Shown one piece after another: positions 34,429 through 43,587 of a stretch of 56,129 nt of DNA. How positions within the stretch are numbered: the stretch's first letter is position 1; every line of letters starts with the position of its first letter. Origin of the DNA: Microcaldota archaeon (GTDB lineage Archaea > Micrarchaeota > Micrarchaeia > Micrarchaeales > Micrarchaeaceae); contig JAJZOJ010000006.1 of the NCBI GenBank assembly GCA_021829015.1, positions 1 through 56,129 of the forward strand, in the 5' to 3' direction. The notes beneath the pieces were generated by a model, which had not been told where the DNA came from, did no database searches, and saw nothing but the letters and a program-made list of their open reading frames with translations. The translations under genes and the position numbers were made by a program.

Positions 34429-34959
34429 ATGCGCAGCAAAAAGGAGATGGAAAGGGAGATACAGAACCTCACCAGCAAGATAAACGAGCTGGCCTCCCAG
34501 AGCTCCGGAATGAACCAGTTGCTGAAGGACAAGGCCAAGTCTGAGGAGACCGGCTCAGGGCTGATAGCGCTGATAAAGTACCTGGTAGACCAGAACCACA
34601 GCACTACGATGATACTGAAGGAGATGCAGGAGAGGCTCAGAGGCCTCGATGCAGAGCTTAATACTGACTACTACGAGCAAGACGACCCCTCCCTACAGGA
34701 GAACAGGCTCGGAAAGGTCATGCAGCCGATATCTGGATTGGACGCAAAGATAATGCAGATAATCCAGATACGCGGTATGGCATGTGCCGCTGACATAAAG
34801 AAAGAGATGGGCTACAAGGGCAACAACGCCGCATCTGCGAGACTCAACAAGCTGTACGCACAGGGTCTTCTGGAGAGATACCAGCTTGGCCACAGGGTCT
34901 TTTACAAGTTTAACGCTGGCAAGACGACCAACACGCTAATTGTTTCACCCCCACAGTAA
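34429..34959 (+). CDS. Coiled-coil/winged-helix regulator
   Basis: The 176-aa protein has a charged N-terminal coiled coil (KKEMEREIQNL, MILKEMQERLRGLDAELN) and a C-terminal winged helix (LDAKIMQIIQIRGMACAADI, NNAASARLNKLYAQGLLERY). The frame is open from a TTG at 34375, but the Met at 34429 begins the conserved-looking region. The fold fits archaeal transcription regulators of the TrmB/MarR type, or a chromosome-associated protein. A perfect hairpin follows the stop. Confidence 0.65.
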   Translation: MRSKKEMEREIQNLTSKINELASQSSGMNQLLKDKAKSEETGSGLIALIKYLVDQNHSTTMILKEMQERLRGLDAELNTDYYEQDDPSLQENRLGKVMQPISGLDAKIMQIIQIRGMACAADIKKEMGYKGNNAASARLNKLYAQGLLERYQLGHRVFYKFNAGKTTNTLIVSPPQ

Positions 34960-34964
34960 AGTAC

Positions 34965-34987
34965 GGGCCTGCGCTCTGCGCAGGCTC
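34965..34987 (+). terminator. Hairpin terminator after the winged-helix gene
   Basis: GCCTGCGC (34967-34974) pairs with GCGCAGGC (34978-34985) across the loop TCT, and GG/TC extends the stem. It follows the stop at 34959 and precedes the promoter of lysS. No strong T tract follows, so termination rather than another role is only probable. Confidence 0.45.
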
Positions 34988-35067
34988 TACTATTTAACCC
35001 CCAGCCCCGGCCATGCATGATGCGCCGGGGCATCGATTTAATAAATGCTTTAGGTTAAATGATTCTC

Positions 35068-36492
35068 ATGGCAAACCAAGTCGGAGGAAATGACATCTTC
35101 GGGAAGCTACCCTACTCATTCGAGGTAAAGGATCATGCGCATGAGATATCCAAGGATTATAAGTCCTACGAAGGCAAGGAGGTGCAGCTCGCCGGCAGGG
35201 TCACCGCATTGAGGAAGGCGGGCAAGCTCGCCTTTGCCGACATCATAGACGGCACGGGCAGGATACAGGTGTTCTTCGACTATTCCGAGCTTGGTGAGGA
35301 TGTTTTTGCAGAGGCGAAGAGGCTCAATGCGGGGGACATCATAGGCGTAAAGGGGACGGTATTCAAGACCAAGGCCGGGGAGACGACGGTAAAGGCGTCT
35401 GTTATGACCCTTCTCTCAAAAGCATTGCGGGTCCTCCCGGACAAGTGGCACGGCCTCCAGGACGTGGAGTCAAGGTACAGGAAGCGGCACCTTGATTTGA
35501 TAATGAACGAGGAGGTGCGCGACACCTTCGTGAAAAGGAGCAGGATAATATCCCTTATAAGGGGCTATCTGGACTCCAGGGGCTTCATGGAGTTCGAGAC
35601 TCCTGTTATACAGCCCCTATATGGCGGTGCGGATGCCGAGCCATTCAAGACAAAGGTCAACACCCTGAAAGAGGAGCATTACCTCAGGATAGCGGACGAG
35701 CTCTACCTGAAGAGATTGATAATAGGCGGCTTCGAGAAGGTATACGAGATATGCAAGGACTTCAGGAACGAGGACATAGACACTACGCACAGCCCGGAGT
35801 TCACGATGATAGAGTGGTACCAGGCATATGCGGACTACAATGAGATGATGAGGCTTGCCGAGGGCTTGCTGGGCCACGTGGCAAAGGGGGTATTGGACAG
35901 CAAGGATGTCGAGTACAAAGGGAGGAAGCTGAATTTCAAGGCCCCGTTCAAGAGGCTCGGTTTTGTCGATTCCATAAAGGAGAAGACCGGCGTTGACGTA
36001 ACTTCCCTGAGGGACGAGGAGCTATTCAGGCTCGCGGAGAGCAAGGGCATAAGGTTCGAGAAGGGGAAGAGGAACAGGGCCCACGCCTTCAACAAGCTGC
36101 TGGAGGCGCTCGTGCAGCCGGAGCTGATCCAGCCAACGTTCATAATCGATTTCCCTAAGGAAACTTCCCCTCTCACAAGGCCGAAGAGGGGCAACCCATC
36201 CCTTGTAGAGAGGTTCGAGCTGTACGTAAACGGCATGGAGCTGGCCAATGCATATTCGGAACTCAACGACCCTGCGATACAGAGGAGCAATTTCGAGGAG
36301 GAAATGAGGAAGGCAGCGGCAGGGGACAAGGAGGCGGAGCCGCTGGACATGGACTTCGTGGAGGCTATGGAGCAGGGCATGCCCCCTACCGGTGGCCTTG
36401 GCCTGGGGATAGACCGCCTCGTGATGCTGCTTACGAACAGGGACTCGATAAAGGAGGTAATACTGTTCCCCATGGAGAGGAGGAAGGATTAA
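35068..36492 (+). CDS. lysS: Lysyl-tRNA synthetase, class II
   Basis: The 474-aa protein has an N-terminal OB-fold anticodon domain (VQLAGRVTALRKAGKLAFAD, RIQVFFDYSE) and a class II core: motif 2 DFRNEDIDTTHSPEFTMIEW and motif 3 GLGLGIDRLVMLLTN. The signature EAYADY-like sequence (QAYADYNEM) is typical for LysRS. Many archaea use class I LysRS instead, so a class II enzyme is a useful marker for this lineage. The ATG at 35068 is preferred to an in-frame ATG at 35059 because of promoter spacing. Confidence 0.93.
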   Translation: MANQVGGNDIFGKLPYSFEVKDHAHEISKDYKSYEGKEVQLAGRVTALRKAGKLAFADIIDGTGRIQVFFDYSELGEDVFAEAKRLNAGDIIGVKGTVFKTKAGETTVKASVMTLLSKALRVLPDKWHGLQDVESRYRKRHLDLIMNEEVRDTFVKRSRIISLIRGYLDSRGFMEFETPVIQPLYGGADAEPFKTKVNTLKEEHYLRIADELYLKRLIIGGFEKVYEICKDFRNEDIDTTHSPEFTMIEWYQAYADYNEMMRLAEGLLGHVAKGVLDSKDVEYKGRKLNFKAPFKRLGFVDSIKEKTGVDVTSLRDEELFRLAESKGIRFEKGKRNRAHAFNKLLEALVQPELIQPTFIIDFPKETSPLTRPKRGNPSLVERFELYVNGMELANAYSELNDPAIQRSNFEEEMRKAAAGDKEAEPLDMDFVEAMEQGMPPTGGLGLGIDRLVMLLTNRDSIKEVILFPMERRKD

Positions 36493-36525
36493 GTTATTGT
36501 CCTTTTTACATACGTTGTGAGATTC

Positions 36526-37260
36526 ATGGCAATACAAATAACCGAGCGGAAGTACAGTCTCGTAGAGAAGATAGACGAGACCCCTGAAGTGCTGATACTG
36601 AAGTTCATGCCTGAGGACAACCTTCCCGTTGAATTCGATCCTGGGATGTTCATGATGATAACCGGGGTCGATGCGCAGGGCAAGAGGTACACCGCAAGGG
36701 CATTCTCCATAGCATCGGATCCATCGACCCCTGGGATGGAGTTCATGGTGATAAAGGAGCCCAAGCACGGGGAGCACATAGGGAGGTCCCATTTCATGGA
36801 CGCGAATATCGGCGACACATTCATGCTCAAGGGCCCGAACGGCCAGTTCAGGTTCGACCCCAGGGTGAACAAAAAGGTCCTTTTCATAGCAGGCGGGACG
36901 GGCCTTGCGCCGTTCATATCCATGCTCAGGCACATAAGGGTGACCTCATCGCAGAGCGACGTGATACTCATGTACAGCGTCAAGTTCCCAACGGAGATAA
37001 TAGGCAAGGCGGAGCTCGAGGGATACAAGTCAAGCCTTGGCGTTGACCTCATAGTCACAGTGACAAGGCCGCAGGATGGCGATGGATGGTCAGGCCAGAC
37101 CGGCCACGTAGACAGCGCCATGGTGAGCAAGTACGTAAAGGACCTTGGCGAGAGAACGGTCTACATATGCGGCCCGCTCGCATTCGTAAAGGCGGCAAAG
37201 GACGCGCTCGCAGCGCTCAACGTGCCGCAGCAGATGATAAAGGCAGACGTGTGGGGCTGA
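36526..37260 (+). CDS. FAD/NAD(P)-binding oxidoreductase (ferredoxin-NADP reductase-like)
   Basis: The 244-aa protein has the FAD-binding motif RAFSIASDP (RxxS type), the NAD(P)-binding GGTGLAPFISML and the closing VYICGPLAFVKAAKDAL. No iron-sulfur cysteines are present. Such proteins pass electrons between NAD(P)H and ferredoxin, flavodoxin or an oxygenase; the partner is not known here. GTGAG 4 nt upstream supports the ATG at 36526 rather than a GTG at 36517. It converges with a Nudix gene. Confidence 0.88.
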   Translation: MAIQITERKYSLVEKIDETPEVLILKFMPEDNLPVEFDPGMFMMITGVDAQGKRYTARAFSIASDPSTPGMEFMVIKEPKHGEHIGRSHFMDANIGDTFMLKGPNGQFRFDPRVNKKVLFIAGGTGLAPFISMLRHIRVTSSQSDVILMYSVKFPTEIIGKAELEGYKSSLGVDLIVTVTRPQDGDGWSGQTGHVDSAMVSKYVKDLGERTVYICGPLAFVKAAKDALAALNVPQQMIKADVWG

Positions 37261-37287
37261 GACCCCGCAGCAGACAAGCGCCTGCGG

Positions 37288-37749
37288 TTACCTCGGCGCA
37301 TTGTCCGATGCAAGGGAAACGAAGCGGTACTTTCCGCCCTGGCGCTCCCTTGCATATTTGCGTATCATCGCCTGCAAGGCATTGTACTTTACCGCGGCAA
37401 GGGCCTCCTTCACGGTGAACCATGCATGCTCCAGCACCTCCTTGTTCGGGATTATCTCTGCACTGTTGGAGCTGCATAGGACGTATGCGGAAATGTAGTG
37501 CCTCCTTTCCTTGGGGCCTTCCGGGAATATCGCCTCTCCGATTCCGATTATCCCAAGGGCTTTGACATCAAGGCCCAGCTCCTCCTTCGCCTCCCTGCGC
37601 GCGGCCTCAAGTATCGATTCGCCGAACTCCACGTGCCCTCCAGCAACTATCCAGTTCCTCCATGCGGGATGCCTTATAAGAAGAAGCCTTCCTCTTTTGT
37701 CGAATATGACAGTGCCGGCGACTATTTCCGGGTGCGACATGCCTTTCAT
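37288..37749 (-). CDS. Nudix hydrolase
   Basis: The 153-aa protein has a full Nudix box (GGHVEFGESILEAA followed by RREAKEELGL). It begins with a beta-rich strand GTVIFDKRGRLLLIRHP and a substrate-side segment WRNWIVAGG. The family hydrolyses nucleoside diphosphate derivatives; the exact substrate is unclear. It overlaps the upstream regulator gene by 4 bp (ATGA), so the pair is co-translated. Confidence 0.87.
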   Translation of the reverse strand: MKGMSHPEIVAGTVIFDKRGRLLLIRHPAWRNWIVAGGHVEFGESILEAARREAKEELGLDVKALGIIGIGEAIFPEGPKERRHYISAYVLCSSNSAEIIPNKEVLEHAWFTVKEALAAVKYNALQAMIRKYARERQGGKYRFVSLASDNAPR

Positions 37750-38447
37750 ATCTTGTCAAGCCTCTCGTAGAGCTTCCCGACGTCCAGCTTTGTTATTATC
37801 AGGGGTATCTTCTCCACCTGGGCTATCTTTATAGCGAGCTTGTCCACGGTGCTCACCCCGTGTATCACCACGAGCTTCGGCTTTATCGGCGCAACCCTCA
37901 CGACTACGAGCGGGGACCTGCCTGTCGATACGTGCTCGAATATGAATGCGCGCTCCGTAGTGGAGCCGAAGAGCTTCGGGTACTCCGATGGGGACATCTC
38001 GAGTATCACCCTAAGGCTGTCAAGGCGGGTGTACCCGAACAGGTTTATCGAGTCCATGTACGACGGGTTGGCGGCCACCTTGCCCTCTATTATCCTGCTG
38101 AAGTCCGATGCGTTTATCGGCGCAGCGAAGTCGTGTATCCTGTAGAACTTGTCGTCCTCCCCTGCGCCCTTCGACACGAACCTCGCTAGGCTTGCGCTTA
38201 CGCTGCCGCCGTTCGCCTCGTCTATCGCGAATAGCGCCTCTACGAATCTCTTTATCACTACGACGCCTGGGCTGAGCCTGCGATTGCTCTCGTAGTCGCT
38301 TATGGTCGATGTGGATACCTTTATCTCCTTGGCCAGCTCGGCCTGCGTGACCCCGAAGAACTCCCTCCACTTCTTCATGGCGCTGCCAGGGCTCTCCGAA
38401 AGTGTTATCTCCCCAGCAATCTTCTCCCTCATCTCGTTCATTCGCAA
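37746..38447 (-). CDS. XRE-type HTH transcriptional regulator (COG1709-like)
   Basis: The 233-aa protein has an HTH at about 25-80 (FGVTQAELAKEIKVSTSTIS then YESNRR). A mixed alpha/beta C-terminal domain follows with VSTGRSPLVVVRVAPIKPK and LVVIHGVSTVDKLAIKI, characteristic of an archaeal family of regulators. It may control the adjacent Nudix gene, with which it overlaps. Its ligand is unknown. Confidence 0.83.
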   Translation of the reverse strand: MRMNEMREKIAGEITLSESPGSAMKKWREFFGVTQAELAKEIKVSTSTISDYESNRRLSPGVVVIKRFVEALFAIDEANGGSVSASLARFVSKGAGEDDKFYRIHDFAAPINASDFSRIIEGKVAANPSYMDSINLFGYTRLDSLRVILEMSPSEYPKLFGSTTERAFIFEHVSTGRSPLVVVRVAPIKPKLVVIHGVSTVDKLAIKIAQVEKIPLIITKLDVGKLYERLDKI

Positions 38448-39152
38448 TCACCTGCGCTTGGCCTTCCTGCCGCGCTTCCTCTTCCCAGAGGCCACCTTGT
38501 ACAGGTTGTCTATGTACTCCTTGCTGTTCCTGTCAGCCTTGTCCGGAGTTTCGTTTCCTGGGAAGGGCTCCACAGCCTTTGGCTTCTTCACCAGCCCGTA
38601 TATCAGCACTATTATCCCTGCTATGATCAGGATTATGAACCCGAAGCTGAGGGCAGAGGTTACCACTATCGCCGAGCCCTTGACCTCCACGTGGGAAACA
38701 GACACGTTCAGTCGCGATGCCGATGAGGGGCTCCCGTTCGTGTTGTCGACTACCACGTAGACCGTAGATATGGAATTGGATGCGGTGCCATTAACTATCA
38801 GCGGTATTATCGCAAGGGTCTTGTTCTGCACTATGTAGCTGCTGTTGACCCCTATCTCATGCGCATACGCTATCCCTGATACGTTCCCTGAAACGTGCGA
38901 GCTCCATTCGGAGAATGCGCTCCCGTTCAGCACGTATATGTTCGCGGGCTTGTTGATGAATGCATATATCGCTATGGCGCTGGCATTGTTGGAATAGGTT
39001 ACCGCGGTGTACGAATAGGATTCTGGCGCCACGGTCAGGTTTGTTATGCGCAGGGGTCCGCTGCTGCTCTTGGCAACCTCTCCGGAAATCGCGAAGAGCA
39101 CGAGCGCCACCACAATGAGCGCAATGCCTATGAATACCGTTCGTTTCAGCAT
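38448..39152 (-). CDS. Bitopic exported membrane protein
   Basis: The 234-aa protein has an N-terminal membrane helix (VFIGIALIVVALVLFAISG), an outer beta-rich domain with seven or more N-glycosylation sequons, and a second helix (FGFIILIIAGIIVLIYGLV) followed by a basic cytoplasmic tail (KRKRGRKAKRR). I chose ATG 39152; a TTG at 39161 is possible. The final stop abuts the regulator gene on its 3' side. A surface receptor or adhesion function is conceivable but not supported by motifs. Confidence 0.65.
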   Translation of the reverse strand: MLKRTVFIGIALIVVALVLFAISGEVAKSSSGPLRITNLTVAPESYSYTAVTYSNNASAIAIYAFINKPANIYVLNGSAFSEWSSHVSGNVSGIAYAHEIGVNSSYIVQNKTLAIIPLIVNGTASNSISTVYVVVDNTNGSPSSASRLNVSVSHVEVKGSAIVVTSALSFGFIILIIAGIIVLIYGLVKKPKAVEPFPGNETPDKADRNSKEYIDNLYKVASGKRKRGRKAKRR

Positions 39153-39194
39153 GTATACCAATTGGGAAAGAAGCTTAAAAGGGATTCCCTAAGC

Positions 39195-39758
39195 TCATTG
39201 CTGGTCAATCGTGAATTCTATCGCGTTGAAATCCCTTGCGGATATTCCGTATATGCGGCTGTCGAGGAGCTCCCCGTCCACGGCCGTGCTCGCCCTCAGG
39301 TCGCCCTCGATTCTGAACCCGAGCGCCTCAAGGAGATGCGACGAGCGGCCGTTGCGCAGCAGCACCCTGGCATATATCCTGTCCAGCCCGAGCTCAGAGA
39401 ACCCGAACGATGAGATCAGCGACACCGCTGCCCTCCCGTATCCCCTGCCCCTCATGGAGCTGCGTATCCAGTACCCTACCTGCGCCTTCCTGTTGGGCCT
39501 GTCTATCTCGTACAGCGCGCACATGCCCGCGAAGCTACCATCCCTTGTCCTTACGCACATGTGGTACGCGCTTCCGCTGAGAATCCCTTTCCTGGAGCCA
39601 TCAAGCAGCTCGGCGGCGTTCATGTAGGTGTATGGGTATGGGATGAGCGGCGCCCCCTCATGTATGCTCCTGTCGTTCGCCGCTTCGGCAACGTCCGGCA
39701 GGTCGGACTCCTCCAAAACCCTAAGCACAATTTCCATTCCCTCCGACGATATCCGCAT
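39195..39758 (-). CDS. GNAT-family N-acetyltransferase (RimJ/RimL-like)
   Basis: The 187-aa protein begins LRVLEESDLPDVAEA and holds the acetyl-CoA motif QVGYWIRSSMRGRGYGRAAV, then the acceptor strand LDRIYARVLLRNGRSSHLLE and GFRIEGDLR. This is the RimJ/L-like GNAT pattern, which acetylates N-termini of ribosomal or other proteins or small amines. The frame is open to 39824, but the Met at 39758 lies about 25 bp after a TATA-like ATTATTATATG (minus strand), suggesting a leaderless start. The KaiC-like gene is divergent. Confidence 0.85.
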   Translation of the reverse strand: MRISSEGMEIVLRVLEESDLPDVAEAANDRSIHEGAPLIPYPYTYMNAAELLDGSRKGILSGSAYHMCVRTRDGSFAGMCALYEIDRPNRKAQVGYWIRSSMRGRGYGRAAVSLISSFGFSELGLDRIYARVLLRNGRSSHLLEALGFRIEGDLRASTAVDGELLDSRIYGISARDFNAIEFTIDQQ

Positions 39759-39838
39759 AAGAGCCCCCGGCACTACAACATATAATAATTGCGTTGGTGA
39801 TATACTAAAAGATTTCTGCGGCATTGCAGGTGTTATGT

Positions 39839-40549
39839 TTGGACAACAATTCCAACCAGATAGTGAGCACGGGAATATCCGGGCTCGATGCGCTGATAGG
39901 CGGCGGATTTCCGCGCAGGAATCAGGCGCTCATAGCCGGGGGCCCAGGGACGGGCAAGACCCTGATGGCGTTCGAGATCCTGTGCAGGTGCGCAAAGGCC
40001 GGGATGCATTGCGCGTATGTATCGCTTGAGGAGAACACCGATGACATAATAAGGAACGCCAGGATAGCTTTCCCAGGATTCGGAATCGAAGACATAATCA
40101 AGAACCGCATGCTCGTTGTCGGAGGGGATTCCGCGGCGATGAAGATGATAACCAATGTCCAGGAGGAGAGCAGCTACTCGATGGGCAACCTTATATCCGA
40201 GGTGGAGGCGATAATAAAGGCGAACAACGCCGACGTGGTTGCATTCGACTCGGTATCATTCCTGAAGCTCATGCTCGGCACCAAATCCCTGCTCTACAAC
40301 AGGACCATGTCCTCGATAATGGCTACTTTCAGGAGGATGAATACGATGTCGGTCTCGATACTCGAGATACCGTACTACAGTCCAGAGAAGGTCAAGTTCG
40401 CGCAGGAGCTTGTCCTCTTCGACACGGTGCTGATGCTGTTCAAGGACAAGGGTGCGAGGAAACTGCAGGTAGCCAAGCACCGCGGTGCGGCGCACTCCGA
40501 TGCGCTGTCGACGTACTCGATATCTCCCGAAGGAGTGAAGTTCGGATAG
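39839..40549 (+). CDS. KaiC-like RecA-superfamily ATPase
   Basis: The 236-aa protein starts with STGISGLDALIGGGFPR. It has Walker A AGGPGTGKTLMA and Walker B NADVVAFDS, and an acidic segment CAYVSLEENTDDI. One KaiC-type domain is present. Archaeal single-domain KaiC/GvpD-type proteins act in regulation and motility. I chose TTG 39839 because GGTG is 6 nt upstream; a TTG at 39824 is also in frame. It is followed 6 bp later by a secreted Cys-rich repeat gene, so the pair is co-transcribed. Confidence 0.82.
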   Translation: MDNNSNQIVSTGISGLDALIGGGFPRRNQALIAGGPGTGKTLMAFEILCRCAKAGMHCAYVSLEENTDDIIRNARIAFPGFGIEDIIKNRMLVVGGDSAAMKMITNVQEESSYSMGNLISEVEAIIKANNADVVAFDSVSFLKLMLGTKSLLYNRTMSSIMATFRRMNTMSVSILEIPYYSPEKVKFAQELVLFDTVLMLFKDKGARKLQVAKHRGAAHSDALSTYSISPEGVKFG

Positions 40550-40555
40550 ATCCCC

Positions 40556-41662
40556 ATGGCGCAGAAAAACCCCGCATCGTGGAAGGATTCCGTAATGCAG
40601 GTGCTCGGGGACGAGAGGGAGAAGCGCCTGCTCCTTGCATCCATAACAATAATACTGATGGTTGTCGCCGCCGCCTCGCTCCTCATAGGCAAGGTCCAGG
40701 GTGGCACAAACCTAGCATCGTGCAAGCGTATAATACTTGCAGCCCAGAGGTACTCGTGCATAGGGGCCCTTGCAAACAGCACTGGCAATTATTCTCTGTG
40801 CGGCATGCTTCCAACGCAGGGCGCATCCTATGGGTGCCTGAACACCATAGCGATGGCAAAGGGGAACGCCAGCATATGCAAGGGCATAGGCGACGGGAGC
40901 CTGCTCGCCTCGTGCATAACGAACGTGAGCCTTTCCACCGGAAAAGACAGCTGCGGGGACCTCGGCCAGCCAAATGCCTCGGAATGCATGTTCGAGCTCG
41001 CAAGGAATGACAGGTTCTCAAATATCACATCATGCACTGCCATAACGAATTCATCGCTTAGGTCGATGTGCGGCAGCATATACTACTACGGCAAGGCATT
41101 ATCTGGGCGCAACCAGTCATACTGCGCCATGGTGCCTAACGACACCAACAGCGCAGACATATCCTCGATAATAACCCGGGACTACACCCAGGCGAATGCC
41201 AACTACTCCAGCCTCATACCGTACCTTTCGATAAACGCCTCCGCAAGGGACTTCTGCTACCTCTCAATTGCGGAGTCCACGCGCAACGAGTCCCTATGCT
41301 CCGAGGCCTCCAACAGCCTTTCCGGCCTGTGCTCGGAAACTGTGAACGCAACGCTGCACTACAACGAAACGATAGGCAACATAACCAGGGCGGCATCCAA
41401 CATCACCGATACGGCGGCGCTGTGCTCCTCAGAGCCATCTTATGCAAAGCCCGTATGCCTGTTCAGCGTATTCACGGAGAAGGCGCTCTCCGAGCAGAAT
41501 GCCTCCCTGTGCAGCAGCATAGGCAACGAGACAATGGTGCAGAGCTGCATAGTGGACGTCGCGGCGCACTTCGGCAACAGCGGCTACTGCAAGTACATAA
41601 CCAACACGACTGCATACGAGGCCTGCGTGACCTCTGCCACTGCCATCCTTAACAACACCTGA
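40556..41662 (+). CDS. Secreted Cys-rich repeat glycoprotein
   Basis: The 368-aa protein has a cytoplasmic start, one membrane helix (LASITIILMVVAAASLLIG, about 27-45) and an outer region built from about nine degenerate units of 25-40 residues. Each unit carries two cysteines (patterns such as ARDFCYLSIAESTRNESLC). About 25 cysteines and many N-glycosylation sequons (NGT-type NxS/T) are present. This looks like a disulfide-stapled helical repeat exposed at the surface. The pattern RDxCYxxIA...N-x-SLC is familiar from secreted repeats of several DPANN genomes, but no function is known. Confidence 0.7.
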   Translation: MAQKNPASWKDSVMQVLGDEREKRLLLASITIILMVVAAASLLIGKVQGGTNLASCKRIILAAQRYSCIGALANSTGNYSLCGMLPTQGASYGCLNTIAMAKGNASICKGIGDGSLLASCITNVSLSTGKDSCGDLGQPNASECMFELARNDRFSNITSCTAITNSSLRSMCGSIYYYGKALSGRNQSYCAMVPNDTNSADISSIITRDYTQANANYSSLIPYLSINASARDFCYLSIAESTRNESLCSEASNSLSGLCSETVNATLHYNETIGNITRAASNITDTAALCSSEPSYAKPVCLFSVFTEKALSEQNASLCSSIGNETMVQSCIVDVAAHFGNSGYCKYITNTTAYEACVTSATAILNNT

Positions 41663-41671
41663 GGTTTCCGA

Positions 41672-43051
41672 ATGTCCAGGCTCGGCATAGTCACATCTGC
41701 AAGGGCCACCGCAGGACACATGACTTCCTACAGCGTACTATGCCAGGGGCGGCAGCTCAACGTGGAAAGCAACGTGGAACTTGGGCTCTACGATATAGTG
41801 GATATCGACGCCCCTGAGCTCAGCACCGGAAGGTCCGCCACAAGGCAGGAATACGAGGCAGCTGTCTCGGAGGCGGTCTCGCTCATGGGCATAGGGGGCA
41901 ATGCTGCCTCGCTTTCCGAATGGCTGTCGGAATACGGCCAAACAGATGCGCTTCTGCAGCGCATCTGGGGCGCAGCGGCATTGGTGGCGCGCGCATTCGT
42001 ATCCGGTGCGCCTATATCGGTGAGGTTCCACAACGACGGGGACGGGGCCTCTGGCGCGATCGCCATGTACAGGGCCTTCTCCTCCATGAACGAATCATCT
42101 GGCGACGGCGCGGGCAGGGGAATAGCATGGAGGATGTGCAAGGGGATAGCCTATACGATGGACATGCTGTACGAGGACAGGGCGCTCTTCGGCCAGTACG
42201 AATCAGCGGAGGGGCCCCTTGTTATCATAATAGACTTCGGCTCCTCGCAGGAAAGCTACGGCGCGGTGGAGGCGGCGCACGGGCTATTCCGAATAGCCTG
42301 GCTCGACCACCACATGCCTCCATCGGATTTCCCGAGGGGTTCGGTAAGCCAGTACATAAACCCGTGCGATCTCGGATGCGATTCCAATTTCACCGCCGGG
42401 CTCCTCGCATGCGTGCTTGCAAGGGCGCTCAACGGGTCGATAGCGGTTACGGACCTAGTCGGCGCATCCCTTGTGAGCGACCACAGCTCTTACGCTGGCA
42501 AGATGGGGGAAACGCATCTCAGGGCCGCGGTAGTCCTGGATTACATAACGACTACCTCTGCAATAGAGCCCAGGCCTGACATGATGGACTCCGCCATAAG
42601 GAATCCAGAGGAGTCGGAGAGGCTATTCCGGCATGCGTCAGGCAACATGGAGATTGCCATGGCCATAGGCATGAAGGGCATCTCTGGATTCACAAGAAGC
42701 GACGGCATACGCATATGCGTATCCGACTTCGGCGACGTGGCAAAGGAAGGGATGGACTACCCGCTTTTGGGCAGGTATGCATCGGGGCTGCATGACAGGC
42801 TGGAGCTAAAGAACGGCGGCCGCACCATCACGGTTGTGCATTTCGGGAGCTACATATCCATAAGGATGAGCATTGACATACCAGAGATCGACCTTCCGCG
42901 CATAATAGGCGCACTGGTTGCAAGGTCTAATGGCGCAGCGCAGGGCGGGGGACACGCAAGGGCCGCAAGCATACGCGCTGACAAGTACATGATCGGCTCT
43001 GTGCTTGAGATGCTGATGGCGGAACTTGGCCATGCCCAGGGCCAGCAATGA
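41672..43051 (+). CDS. DHH-family phosphoesterase (RecJ/GAN-like)
   Basis: The 459-aa protein has the DHH-family metal sites: FHNDGDGASGAIAMYR, VIIIDFGSSQE and the name-giving IAWLDHHMPPSD near residue 210. The C-terminal DHHA1 region has GGGHARAASI. Archaeal RecJ-like proteins include the GINS-associated nuclease GAN and related repair or RNA-degrading exonucleases. It is 9 bp behind the Cys-rich repeat gene. The exact member of the family is unclear; a Kae1-related use is less likely. Confidence 0.82.
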   Translation: MSRLGIVTSARATAGHMTSYSVLCQGRQLNVESNVELGLYDIVDIDAPELSTGRSATRQEYEAAVSEAVSLMGIGGNAASLSEWLSEYGQTDALLQRIWGAAALVARAFVSGAPISVRFHNDGDGASGAIAMYRAFSSMNESSGDGAGRGIAWRMCKGIAYTMDMLYEDRALFGQYESAEGPLVIIIDFGSSQESYGAVEAAHGLFRIAWLDHHMPPSDFPRGSVSQYINPCDLGCDSNFTAGLLACVLARALNGSIAVTDLVGASLVSDHSSYAGKMGETHLRAAVVLDYITTTSAIEPRPDMMDSAIRNPEESERLFRHASGNMEIAMAIGMKGISGFTRSDGIRICVSDFGDVAKEGMDYPLLGRYASGLHDRLELKNGGRTITVVHFGSYISIRMSIDIPEIDLPRIIGALVARSNGAAQGGGHARAASIRADKYMIGSVLEMLMAELGHAQGQQ

Positions 43052-43058
43052 CATGCCT

Positions 43059-43541
43059 TCATGTCGACTTCTCGACTATCTGGCCAAGCAGGACGTGCTG
43101 GAATCCAGTGTCAAGGCTCGTGTAGTTTATTATGAAGTATCCCTTGTACAGCGCTCCAGGCTGCGATGTGGATATGCTGCCGTTGGAATAGCAGTATGCC
43201 GACAGCGTCGCATTGCCGCCTATCGGCAGGTAGACCGGCGTGCCGAATGCCGTCATGTTTGTCGTGTATCCCTGCTCGTTGCATCCCACAGCGGTTATGT
43301 TTATACCTGCCGGGGTGCTCTGCTCGAAGTTTATCACCATGCTTCCGTTTGCATACAGGAACCCGCTGAGGCAGCCGAAGTTGGCCGGGAATATGCACTG
43401 GTTCTGCACGAACGCCCCTGGAGTGAAAAGCCCCAGCGCGTAAAGCGCGCCCAGGGCTATCGCAATTATCAGTATGGCCCAGGAGTATGTTATGAGGTAC
43501 TCCATCGCGCTCTGGGCTTTCTTCAAGGTCATTGCAGCCAT
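43059..43541 (-). CDS. Type IV pilin-like protein with class III signal peptide
   Basis: The 160-aa protein starts with the archaeal prepilin signature KKAQSAMEYLITYSWAILII, with cleavage expected just before the Q of the AQSAMEY segment. A hydrophobic stalk helix (AILIIAIALGALYALGLF) and an outer domain with four cysteines and several sequons follow. It should be processed by the prepilin peptidase and assembled into a pilus or attached to the membrane; no assembly genes are in this window. It is transcribed convergently with the DHH gene. Confidence 0.82.
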   Translation of the reverse strand: MAAMTLKKAQSAMEYLITYSWAILIIAIALGALYALGLFTPGAFVQNQCIFPANFGCLSGFLYANGSMVINFEQSTPAGINITAVGCNEQGYTTNMTAFGTPVYLPIGGNATLSAYCYSNGSISTSQPGALYKGYFIINYTSLDTGFQHVLLGQIVEKST

Positions 43542-43587
43542 ATTACCGATTACCTAAACCAAATTAAAGATATAAACCTATGCGGTG

